Positions 18,501 to 26,739 of a stretch of DNA of 32,402 nt are shown here, one piece after another (positions within the stretch are counted from its first letter, which is position 1; every line of letters begins with the position of its first letter). Origin of the DNA: Johnsonella sp. GTDB lineage: Bacteria > Bacillota > Clostridia > Lachnospirales > Lachnospiraceae. The DNA is taken from contig JAUMWW010000020.1 of assembly GCA_030529445.1 (NCBI GenBank), positions 1-32,402 on the forward strand. Reading direction: 5' to 3'. The position numbers were made by a program, and so were the translations under genes. Below the pieces are notes generated by a model. It was given only the letters and a program-made list of their open reading frames with translations. It was not told the origin of the DNA and did not search any database.

Positions 18501-18882
18501 CCGGGGTCTTTCCCGATGCAAGCATTTTTCCCGAATCCGCCGTGCCGAGATAATAGCAGTATCCGTCTATCCACTGCCATCCAAAAAGCATTTTTCCGTT
18601 TTCGGAGCCCTCCGTCGGATTCAGAAAATACCAGCTTCCGCCGGCATCCTGAAACCATCCCGTCCTCATCTCTCCGTTTGCGGGATCAAAATAATACCAT
18701 TGATTCTCAATCTTGAGCCATCCTTTGGCTTTTATTCCTTCCTCTCCGTAATAGGACCATATCTCCCCCTTTTTTTGCCAACCCCTGCTTCCCGCAAATG
18801 CTGCGGCGGGAAAAGCAAGAGAAAATGCGCAAACCGCCGCTCCCAATCTGCGCATGACAGTTTTCCATACTCCCTTCTTCAT
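12529..18882 (-). CDS. Giant secreted cell-wall-binding protein with caspase-like peptidase domain
   Basis: A 2117-residue multidomain surface protein with no close named relative that I recognise. In order: signal peptide (1-30, ending FPAAAFA); aromatic cell-wall-binding repeats of the GW...WYYF type (about 34-140); a Gly/Ser/Lys/Glu/Gln-rich linker (about 160-255); a probable parallel beta-helix (about 400-595, repeated N-x-F/I turns such as IIGNTF and IRDNRF). Then come three Ig/X2-like modules (about 768-1130), each with a strand such as DTIKISKELL or DTITFTKEYL, and a peptidase C14 caspase-like domain (about 1318-1460). That domain starts YRALLIGNQNYG, with His1398 in YYSGHG and Cys1453 in LDCCNAGG. 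An EF-hand-type loop (1543-1554), duplicated modules (1803-1884 and 1917-2003) and an acidic Pro/Glu tail follow. ATG 18882 has AGGAGG seven bases upstream. There is no LPXTG or C-terminal membrane segment, so wall attachment should be through the N-terminal repeats. Substrate and role are unknown. Confidence 0.88.
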   Translation of the reverse strand: MKKGVWKTVMRRLGAAVCAFSLAFPAAAFAGSRGWQKKGEIWSYYGEEGIKAKGWLKIENQWYYFDPANGEMRTGWFQDAGGSWYFLNPTEGSENGKMLFGWQWIDGYCYYLGTADSGKMLASGKTPDGFSVNAEGRWINEQGKAEFVEGKGYITKKNLRKSVKAGAKSSGSGDGGSSGSGRGRKEDSQKEKEQDQKTPQGDAQSGTSDEKELQKPKAQDETPGTLPEKKQDDFPGNNPNEGGGKQEDIPDQGREGWMTVADYSKSNILSVKKTNEENLAAIQEKAYRLFNTEEERQNLYFLELADQVLIVDLNDKLLGKESGEITADVENKIYLSTEDNLLEEASEERLGDTQNVKKLMLLSGSHTRSILPAAEYTLGLPGSRYNGSLAVLDPCKEVAGIRFISKSSKVARGANGAMISLKSERDDFSCSIDHNSFYFSDQDTETELYRAVGIYSFAGKLEIIGNTFEGHNRKNGIGTSNSHAAIDCQARSKKKNSFIMIRDNRFTDLYSAGIILYASEKEAVHIENNFFAGTGEEAIKLTPAVIEYPQEHDILIRGNTISRYGLNENTGYTEGGFGGLGPVNTGEFGIHLSFYGGTQKGSKVNGAWHSSADQLSRRLKEENTISPKAENDANAGVVDSAQVLIGQKGLYLDTASAINRSESSLIKNKSLVIVKEENKDIVYGQDPENISAEIKVKDLYICGEGAGVVTLPSTLHITGDLRVDLPNGFVKTEARVDKSSTINAGRVKSSAVFTALSGEPIPRAAAESDFEVKISQIRDDEGRDLENPKLNLSVVLGKKELSESEFEYKDGILRIKKELINGLEKSERLLIRISAPDQNLSTVSSLPILIEISNLSSASFEYSSKSFSHLDAEEEISVRLSAVKNQKGEPVAPADTKLEGNVDFLIFGQPQDKRLLSVDDASDTIKISKELLNYLYATRYEASPERNANFGTSQSYEIRINDPSHHIYEVRDSVSFEVRDRSGADFVFEKGMTFTQGQAPEEGITLSVKDVVNTRGERVDPSRTRLQDEKGNLNMNVEPFPVHRDQSENSEIIVIRDENGNYLREVFNPKYIRIDDEKDTITFTKEYLDKIHPGKDSSTENGIKTFVFKYTDTFAKVDVRSQKVALHIKLKEKELSKDTEISFKENTYRIEGERIIGAEGSHPGSLMLAGFLKHVIKKNPRQRIIASREGKILRAFDALYRGDKIRIIAEDGVSEAVYTFDIETKYGEKLYQSFDESLIGEFGESFIMVRKEDSLSIRRFLAAIVLGEGTKARVLSPDGNGGEYEPVIDSTLTGDMVLVLGRGDQEQRFMIRFSDGTQYRALLIGNQNYGNPKANLAGPENDIKIMNSLFKRASFGGKSFEKIQTEKDLNKEAFLAKIAEAFAGATDEDVSYLYYSGHGYHIKSRNSSYICTVDAIPERSAEEDSAAHWVSVDELKHALDRIPGTKVVILDCCNAGGFIGKEFTDATSGATPRLNAAEEAEGFVSSAAMLFENTEGNKNYLTDGEYKVLVASSSNEYSYEDKKKAIGKFTVEFVKGAQEGLADADKNAQISLDEMYAYLMENVESISHIQVFPQKDAFCLIERVSASELNASLLFKIKNSAYSFESRDLGGGKIVGTIKGNLKEINENTSASEFLQNIEKEHESQSIALETQEGREYASEEKLRRADAYLKVSAENGKTARYPLVVEKVISDDEQKSVVIKGAPEKGIRVSVDESASLYAISLDRPMTVIEFITTIRRANLKPMKYYKLFAKDGEEKKMSKTSYVASLDKLEVSSPDKTVKQIYNITVNSEAGNEAEGDYKVEQNVIKSGGKKLTKQTKVSELLDWLRKNQFDLDADRMSGIYPAGMTPPFGRKKTGNQTLAEGDRLIIRDFMGYTKQIYTIELAEEDSETTNPDQGEETQFEALQPDFQSMLKLEGDVIKSGSLKLGPNTKVKEVLGAWTNQEEMAGLIDLERSGIYKGAAQIIGGNPNKPAKTGEETIGYGDRLIIFGKSGSGKYKAYRLELEDEGGGDGPIVIPPIVIGSEELSETAADLPEKIGAEDLQKEKPEEVNPESLDPEAANPELFGSEAPKPESFKPEEVNPEALNSQQKPKKEELKEESEPENPQEEEGFEDLEIR
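12635..12747. repeat. Direct repeats in the acidic tail of the giant gene
   Basis: An exact 23-base direct repeat occurs at 12635-12657 and 12725-12747, 90 bases (30 codons) apart. Smaller related units containing CTCCGG or TTCCGG lie between the copies. In protein the repeat reads KPEEVNPES or KPEEVNPEA, within a tail of alternating NPE, PES and PEA units. Such tails vary in length by slippage and recombination. Confidence 0.75.
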
Positions 18883-18919
18883 TTGACCTCCTAAAAAATC
18901 TTTTTTTCCGTATTATATG

Positions 18920-18938
18920 TTAGGTTTTGCTAACCCGT
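18920..18938. promoter_or_regulatory. DtxR/MntR-like operator over the giant gene's start of transcription
   Basis: The 19 bases TTAGGTTTTGCTAACCCGT agree at 14 positions with the DtxR/IdeR iron-box consensus (TTAGGTTAG-S-CTAACCTAA), and GTTAG/CTAAC form an inverted repeat. It sits immediately downstream of the -10 box, where a repressor would block transcription. The family assignment is inference; metal regulation has not been shown. Confidence 0.35.
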
Positions 18939-18940
18939 CT

Positions 18941-18969
18941 ATCATACGCATTCTTCTTTTTCTTGTCAA
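18941..18969 (-). promoter_or_regulatory. Promoter of the giant caspase-like gene
   Basis: On the minus strand TTGACA (18969-18964) and TATGAT (18946-18941) are spaced by 17 bases. The transcript should start near 18934, inside the DtxR-like box, with a leader of about 50 bases to ATG 18882. The 301-base gap between this gene and the divergent amidase holds the two promoters and nothing else that I can recognise. Confidence 0.75.
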
Positions 18970-19091
18970 TAAATTTCAGATTTTTCTTGTATTTTAAAAA
19001 ATAATCTATTAAAAACAACCAAAGACAGTCGGATTTTCCTTTATTTTCCCCTCCATTCCCTTCCTTTATAAAAAAGCAAGAGTTTTGTTCC

Positions 19092-19126
19092 TTGTATATC
19101 CGAAAGATATCACTTATAATTTCGGA
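19092..19126 (+). promoter_or_regulatory. Amidase promoter with flanking inverted repeat
   Basis: A perfect -10 box TATAAT (19115-19120) lies 17 bases after a weak -35 box TTGTAT (19092-19097). The -10 box is bracketed by a perfect 7-bp inverted repeat, TCCGAAA (19099-19105) and TTTCGGA (19120-19126). The repeat could be a repressor or activator site that compensates for or controls the poor -35 box. Confidence 0.55.
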
Positions 19127-19183
19127 CAGAAAGCTTTTAAGCGCAACAATGCTAAAATCGATGAAAGGCAGGTTTAGAACATA

Positions 19184-20260
19184 TTGAATAGATTAAAATC
19201 ATTCCCCATACATTCAAAGCGGTTTATCCCGGGATTGGTCTCGGGAGCTCTGCTTGCACTTGCTTTTTCCTTCCCGAATACAGCCTATGCTGCGGTACGC
19301 CCGGTCAGAGAGATCAGGCAAATTCCCGACAGCCCCGATACCGGCGAAGAAAAGCAGGCAGAGAGTTCTCCTTTGTCTGCCGATTTGCCTAAAAATCCCC
19401 AAGCCGATGCTCCGGCTCAGGTGCGCGAGCACGCACTCAGCCAAAATTCTAAGCTGCTTCCCTATCTCTGGCATTCTGCCGAGGGTAAACTCCCGGACTT
19501 CAAGGTTTATATCTATGAACCGATGAACCATAACGGAAGAAGCGTCTGCATCGATGCCGGACACGGCGAAAACAGCCATCCTACGGTGACACAAAAAGGA
19601 GAAAAGGTCTACCCCGTAGCCGATTCCCTGCTTGCAGAAATGAATACCTCCAAAATAGGAGAAAATGCTTATGATTACGGCGTGGAGGCAAGATCCTTTC
19701 AAAATATTTACAGCAATAACGAAACCGAGCCGGAATACAGCTTAAAGCTTGCCCTGATCCTAAAAGACAGGCTGCTTGCCAAGGGATACCGCGTGGTTCT
19801 TACCCGCAACGATTTCTCCCAAAATCTTTCCAACGGCGCAAGAAGCGTACTCGCCGGAGAAACCTCCGATCTCATGGTTTCCATCCATACCAATGCCGGA
19901 GGGACAAGCGGCGCTAGCGGAACCCTGAGCTTTTATCCCGGAGACCGGGATTATCTCGGAGGAGGGATCCATCCCGGCTACACAAAAATCATGGGACTGG
20001 AAGCTCATGCCGCCGATTCCGAAAAGCTTGCAGGCTTGGTCTGCGAAAACCTCGCAAAGGAAGCCGGCTTCTTAAATAAGGGCGCCCACTCCGCAATTTT
20101 AAGAATTTTCTCTTATTCGAGCATTCCCACCTGCTTGGTCGAGGTCGGATTTTCGGATGAGATCAATGATGCAAAGCTGCTTACGGAAAAGAAATCGGAG
20201 ACGGCTGAGGGAATCATCAAAGGAATCGAAGCTTATTATCAATATAAAAACGCAAATTAA
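19184..20260 (+). CDS. Secreted N-acetylmuramoyl-L-alanine amidase (Amidase_3)
   Basis: A 358-residue zinc amidase that cleaves the bond between muramic acid and the peptide stem of peptidoglycan. A signal peptide (about 1-37, ending NTAYAA) is followed by a low-complexity stretch and then the Amidase_3 domain (about 118-352). Zinc ligands are His127 (IDAGHGE), probably Glu184 (EPEYSLKLA) and His235 (SIHTNA). The catalytic Glu is Glu320 in CLVEVGFSDE. The start is TTG at 19184: an in-frame TAG stop lies three codons upstream and no ATG occurs before the signal peptide. AAAGGCAGG supplies a modest ribosome site. It is divergent from the giant caspase-like gene, and both products act outside the membrane on or at the wall. 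It has no wall-binding repeats of its own. Confidence 0.92.
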   Translation: MNRLKSFPIHSKRFIPGLVSGALLALAFSFPNTAYAAVRPVREIRQIPDSPDTGEEKQAESSPLSADLPKNPQADAPAQVREHALSQNSKLLPYLWHSAEGKLPDFKVYIYEPMNHNGRSVCIDAGHGENSHPTVTQKGEKVYPVADSLLAEMNTSKIGENAYDYGVEARSFQNIYSNNETEPEYSLKLALILKDRLLAKGYRVVLTRNDFSQNLSNGARSVLAGETSDLMVSIHTNAGGTSGASGTLSFYPGDRDYLGGGIHPGYTKIMGLEAHAADSEKLAGLVCENLAKEAGFLNKGAHSAILRIFSYSSIPTCLVEVGFSDEINDAKLLTEKKSETAEGIIKGIEAYYQYKNAN

Positions 20261-20270
20261 TCTTGGATAT

Positions 20271-20344
20271 AAAACATCCTGTGAGGGAAGAAGGCACTGC
20301 AAAACTGCCGAAGCCTTCTTCCCTCACAGGATGTTTTGATTTTT
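20271..20344. terminator. Strong bidirectional terminator between the amidase and the EIIC-like gene
   Basis: A perfect 25-bp stem (20271-20295 with 20313-20337) has a 17-base loop and ends in TTTTGATTTTT on the plus strand. The opposite strand ends its stem in TTTTAT. It closes the amidase transcript and the convergent minus-strand gene. Confidence 0.9.
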
Positions 20345-20364
20345 CTCAAATCGCTTTCTTTTCT

Positions 20365-21453
20365 CTACACCAGCTTATAATCTCCCGGCTTGATCCAGCC
20401 CTTCTTCCTCATCAGCTCGGAAACGCTCAGGGAGATGATCGCCGGCAATACAAAACAGACCAAAGCCAGCCCGAGCCAATCCCAAATCCCCGGCTGCATC
20501 GCATGCAATCCGAGTTCCAGCGCTTTCTCGCTCGGATGCATCCATCCCGTAACCACTCCTATCGGTCCCACCAGACCGCAGGTTCCCATTCCGGAGGAAA
20601 TTGCCGCTCCGTTTTGAGAGAGCCGAAAAACCACGCTTGCGATCGGACCGGTAATCGCGGAAGCAATAACGGGCGGGAGCCATAAAATCGGCTTTCTGAC
20701 CAGATTGGGCACAAGCAGCATAGAAGTTCCCAAGCCGATCGAAGCAAGACCGTTGAGCTTATTATCCCTGTATGCACAGACCGCAAAGCCGACCATATGC
20801 GCACAACAGCCCGCAGTTGCCGCACCTCCCGCCAGCCCTACCAAACCGAGAGCCGCACAAATCGCCGCCGAGCTGATCGGCAGCGTAAGAATCACTCCCA
20901 TAATGACCGAATTGCATATTCCCATGATAAAGGGCTGAAGATTCGTCGCCCACATAATCAATCCGCCCAAGGATACGGCAAATCTCCCTATGGGAGGGGC
21001 AAGCAGCCCCGCAGCCGCAACTCCGCTAATAATGGTTACGGAGGGAGTAATCAAAAGATCGATTCCCGTCCGTTTTGAAACCAGCTTTCCCGCAAATATC
21101 GCAATCAGACTGATAATATATACTGCAAGAGGACCTCCTCCTCCTCCGAGAGAATTTGCCGCAAAACCGACGGTTGCCAGCGAATAGAGCACGAAAGGAG
21201 GGCATTTCATCGAATACCCTATGCCAAGTGCCATCGCGCTGCCCTGTACCTCCTTGGTAAAATCCGCCGCCCGGATCAAAAGCTCTCCCGCCGCTCCCGG
21301 AATAAAACTGCCCAGAGTACGCATGATCGTACCGATCAGGAGGGAGGCAAAAAGCCCCTGAGCCATGCCCGAAAGCCCCTGTATCGCAATCTTGTTAAAT
21401 GAATTCTTAATCCTCTCCTTATTCAAAAAACGGAAACCTTTCCGGCTTTTCAT
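20365..21453 (-). CDS. PTS EIIC-like membrane protein (PTS_EIIC_2/PfoR-like)
   Basis: A 362-residue, very hydrophobic protein with about eight to ten membrane segments and conserved glycine-rich loops (SLGGGGGPLAVY, ISSGMGTCGLVGPIG, VTGWMHPSEKA). These fit the PTS_EIIC_2 family, which includes the Clostridium perfringens PfoR regulator-like proteins. It has no EIIA or EIIB domain and no such gene lies nearby, so sugar phosphotransfer is doubtful; a transport or sensory role is equally possible. It is a single gene between the dnaJ terminator and the amidase terminator. The leader is a purine-rich stretch of about 80 bases, with GAGGGAA before the ATG. No clear promoter hexamers were found in 21454-21610. 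Confidence 0.8.
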   Translation of the reverse strand: MKSRKGFRFLNKERIKNSFNKIAIQGLSGMAQGLFASLLIGTIMRTLGSFIPGAAGELLIRAADFTKEVQGSAMALGIGYSMKCPPFVLYSLATVGFAANSLGGGGGPLAVYIISLIAIFAGKLVSKRTGIDLLITPSVTIISGVAAAGLLAPPIGRFAVSLGGLIMWATNLQPFIMGICNSVIMGVILTLPISSAAICAALGLVGLAGGAATAGCCAHMVGFAVCAYRDNKLNGLASIGLGTSMLLVPNLVRKPILWLPPVIASAITGPIASVVFRLSQNGAAISSGMGTCGLVGPIGVVTGWMHPSEKALELGLHAMQPGIWDWLGLALVCFVLPAIISLSVSELMRKKGWIKPGDYKLV

Positions 21454-21610
21454 TTCCCTCTTTCCTTCCTCTCTTTTCTTTTGCTTCTGCTCTTTTCCTT
21501 TAATTCTGCTGTTTTTCTTTTGCCCTTTTCTTTTTGTCTCCTGCGGATATCGCGCAAATCAATCGATCTTTTTCCGCCGAAGAACGATAAAACGGAATAA
21601 ATCGCATAAC

Positions 21611-21644
21611 AAAACCCCAAGGGCAGATTCCTTTGCCCCTGAGG
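21611..21644 (-). terminator. Terminator of the hrcA-grpE-dnaK-dnaJ operon
   Basis: On the minus strand an 11-bp stem (21644-21634 with 21625-21615, two G-U pairs) has an eight-base loop and is followed by TTTTGTT. It starts 20 bases after the dnaJ stop codon. Confidence 0.8.
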
Positions 21645-21664
21645 TGTTCTACTCTATCCGGCTT

Positions 21665-22792
21665 TTAAAAAAAGCCTTTTTTCTTTTCCTTCTTCTCCTC
21701 GCTCTTTCCCGTCATCGCCTCGTCAAATGCTCTGAGCGCGTCCTTTTGCGCCCCCGTCATAATGGTCGGAACCTGAACCACCAGAGTGATATAATGATCT
21801 CCCCGAACCGACTTGTTGCGAAGAGAGGGAACTCCCTTGCCCTTCAGCCTTACCTTTGTATCCGTCTGGGTTCCGGGCTTGACCTCATATTCCACCTCTC
21901 CGTCAACCGTCTTGATTCTGATCGCTCCGCCGAGCGCCGCCTTGGCAAAGCTGATCGGCACGGTGGAAAAGATATGGATATCCTGACGCTTAAAGATCGG
22001 ATGCTTGCCGACAATCGCCTCGACCAGCAAATCTCCCCTCGGTCCTCCGTTGATGCCGGGTTCGCCTCCTCCCGCCATTCTTATGGAGAGCCCGTCATCG
22101 ATGCCCGCCGGGATATTTACCTTGAAATTCTTTCTCTTCGTAATATATCCGCCGCCATGGCAATCCGGACATTTTTCTTTGATCATCTTGCCGCTGCCTC
22201 TGCACTCCGGGCAGTCCTGCACATTCTGCACGGTTCCGAAAAAGCTCTGCTGAGCATATACGACCTTGCCTTTTCCGTTGCATTTCTTACAGCTTTCCGG
22301 CGTCGTTCCCGGCTTTGCTCCGCTTCCATGGCAGGATGCGCATTCCTCTTTGAAGTTTACGCTGATTTCCTTTTCGCAGCCGAATATCGCCTCCTCGAAG
22401 CTGATTCTTACTCCGGTCTGGATATTGGCGCCCTTCATCGGACCGTTGCTCGGCCCTCTTCTTCTGCCGCCTCCAAAAAGGTCACCAAAGAGATCGCCGA
22501 AAATATCTCCCATATCATTTGTATTAAAATCAAAGCCGCCGAACCCGCCGCCCGCTCCTCCGTCAAATGCCGCATGACCGAACTGATCATACTGCCTCCT
22601 TTTATCCGGATCGCTTAAGATTGTATATGCCTCGCTCGCCTCTTTAAACTTCTTTTCCGCTTCGGCATCACCCGGATTTGCATCCGGGTGATATTTCTTG
22701 GCAAGCGCTCTGTATGCTTTTTTCAATGCGGCATCATCTGCATTCTTATCTACGCCTAATACCTGATAATAATCTCTTTTGCTCTCTGCCAT
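21665..22792 (-). CDS. dnaJ: Chaperone DnaJ
   Basis: A 375-residue type I J-domain protein that delivers clients to DnaK and stimulates its ATPase. The J-domain starts [14 protein letters not shown] and has the HPD triad at 35-37. A Gly/Phe-rich region follows (about 75-110), then four zinc-binding CxxCxGxG repeats ([32 protein letters not shown], about 145-205) and the client-binding C-terminal domains. The tail ends in a Lys/Glu-rich stretch. The gap to dnaK is 12 bases. The best ribosome site (AAAGAGG) lies inside the last dnaK codons, about 17 bases from the ATG, which is longer than usual. Confidence 0.97.
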   Translation of the reverse strand: MAESKRDYYQVLGVDKNADDAALKKAYRALAKKYHPDANPGDAEAEKKFKEASEAYTILSDPDKRRQYDQFGHAAFDGGAGGGFGGFDFNTNDMGDIFGDLFGDLFGGGRRRGPSNGPMKGANIQTGVRISFEEAIFGCEKEISVNFKEECASCHGSGAKPGTTPESCKKCNGKGKVVYAQQSFFGTVQNVQDCPECRGSGKMIKEKCPDCHGGGYITKRKNFKVNIPAGIDDGLSIRMAGGGEPGINGGPRGDLLVEAIVGKHPIFKRQDIHIFSTVPISFAKAALGGAIRIKTVDGEVEYEVKPGTQTDTKVRLKGKGVPSLRNKSVRGDHYITLVVQVPTIMTGAQKDALRAFDEAMTGKSEEKKEKKKGFF

Positions 22793-22804
22793 AATTTTTT
22801 ATTA

Positions 22805-25343
<2,539 letters not shown>

Positions 25344-25421
25344 GTCCTGATCGTCCTTTCCTGATACTGTATATTCGATGCCCCGCAGTCGGTATCGCGG
25401 GATCTTCTTCCCGGATATGCG

Positions 25422-26462
25422 CTATCCGTCCTTCTTAAAATTATCATCCATCTGCTTCATCACCGAGCGTATCGTCTTAAGCACCTTTTCATAATCCATT
25501 CGCTTCGGACCGATGATTCCTATGCGCCCTCTGATTCCTTCACCGATTTCATAGTTTGCGGTTACCACCGAGCAGTCCTGCATATTCTGAATCGGCAGCT
25601 CCTCTCCGATATAAACCTGTATGCCTCCGCATTCGGATGCCTCATCCTTGTTGACCTCATTAAAGATTTCTCTGAGTTTTTCCTTTTCCTCGAAGGCATC
25701 GATCAGCTTGCTTGCCTTATCTCCCTGCGCAAGCTCCGGATACTTGAAGATATTGGTCGTCCCGCTTGTGTACACCTTAAATTCTTCATTTTCATTGCTT
25801 AAGGCTGCGGCGATCTCCGATAAAATCATATCGACGATATCTCTGAGCTCTCCCGCATCGCTTTTTAATTTGCTCAGCGTAGCCAGATTGATTTCCTCCA
25901 CGCTCAAGCCGTTCAGGCTGGTATTGAGGAGGAGATTCAGATTGAAAATTTCCTTTTCCGAAAGCTCCCTTCCGATATCCAGTATCTTATTGTTGATGAT
26001 ATTGCCCTCCAGCACCGTTACGATCAGGATCTTTTGCTGCTCCAGCTTCGAAAGCTGAATAAACTTGAGCTTATTGCCGTGATAGCTCGGTCCGCTGATC
26101 AATGCCGCATAATTGGTATTGGAAGCGATAATCTTGGCAAGCTGTTTCAGCACCACCTCCAGCTTATCAACCTTCCTGAGCATAACCGCTTTGAATTCAT
26201 CCGCTTCGATTTGCTTTTCCCTGAGCATTTCATCCACATAGAAACGATATCCCTTATCCGAGGGCACCCTCCCCGCGGAGGTATGAGGCTGAATAATGAA
26301 ACCGAGCTCCTCGAGATCGCTCATCTCGTTGCGGATCGTCGCCGAACTGATATTCAGATCCGAAAGCTTGGATATGGTTCTCGACCCAACCGGCTCTCCG
26401 CTTTCCATATATTGATTGATGATTGCTTTTAATATTTTTATCTTTCTCTCATCCAGCTCCAG
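25422..26462 (-). CDS. hrcA: Heat-inducible transcription repressor HrcA
   Basis: A repressor that binds CIRCE and shuts off class I heat-shock genes; GroEL activity usually helps it fold. The N-terminal winged helix (DERKIKILKAIINQYMESGE, then SSATIRNEMSDLEELG) and the large GAF-like C-terminal domain match the family. The start is unusual. The open frame contains no ATG before residue 17 or later of the aligned region. GTG 26471 directly abuts the AGGAG site with no spacing. CTG 26462 sits eight bases after AGGAGG and aligns with the usual initiator of homologues (xLDERK). I give the CTG start as the better guess; GTG 26471 would add three residues. It is the first gene of the operon and is preceded by a perfect CIRCE. 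Confidence 0.9.
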   Translation of the reverse strand: MELDERKIKILKAIINQYMESGEPVGSRTISKLSDLNISSATIRNEMSDLEELGFIIQPHTSAGRVPSDKGYRFYVDEMLREKQIEADEFKAVMLRKVDKLEVVLKQLAKIIASNTNYAALISGPSYHGNKLKFIQLSKLEQQKILIVTVLEGNIINNKILDIGRELSEKEIFNLNLLLNTSLNGLSVEEINLATLSKLKSDAGELRDIVDMILSEIAAALSNENEEFKVYTSGTTNIFKYPELAQGDKASKLIDAFEEKEKLREIFNEVNKDEASECGGIQVYIGEELPIQNMQDCSVVTANYEIGEGIRGRIGIIGPKRMDYEKVLKTIRSVMKQMDDNFKKDG

Positions 26463-26486
26463 TTTCCTCACCTCCTTTTTTGTTTG

Positions 26487-26513
26487 TTAGCACTCTTTTG
26501 AATCGAGTGCTAA
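26487..26513. promoter_or_regulatory. CIRCE operator
   Basis: TTAGCACTC (26487-26495) and GAGTGCTAA (26505-26513) form the exact CIRCE inverted repeat with the standard nine-base spacer. It lies between the promoter and the hrcA start, so HrcA should repress its own operon. Confidence 0.98.
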
Positions 26514-26525
26514 CATCTGTTACTT

Positions 26526-26554
26526 ACTATATTCTATAAAGGAATATTTGTCAA
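26526..26554 (-). promoter_or_regulatory. Promoter of the hrcA heat-shock operon
   Basis: On the minus strand TTGACA (26554-26549) and TATAGT (26531-26526) are separated by 17 bases, and the predicted start is just upstream of the CIRCE element. Confidence 0.85.
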
Positions 26555-26739
26555 GAAAAATATAAAAATATTTTATCGATCTCTTTTGTATCGAAATAGA
26601 ATGCCATCAAATATAAGAGCATAAAAAATAAAATTCTTTTCCTTTTCATATTCCCCCCTTATTGATATAATTTTATATTAAATTGCTGCAATTATAATGA
26701 AATTTAAACTTTTTTCAATATCAGTGAAAGGGAAAAAAT

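Noticed and set aside
21365-22618. 417-codon plus-strand open frame
   Set aside because: It is antisense to dnaJ and the start of the EIIC-like gene and crosses the dnaJ terminator; its composition is low in complexity with no domain.
22667-22692. Perfect 10-bp hairpin inside dnaJ
   Set aside because: It falls on the codons for the invariant HPDANPGD region and is followed by no T-tract. It is most simply explained by codon choice.
25344-25421. Small GC-rich inverted repeat between hrcA and grpE
   Set aside because: It has only five continuous base pairs plus a bulged extension and no T-tract. It could be an mRNA processing hairpin, but the support is too weak to list.
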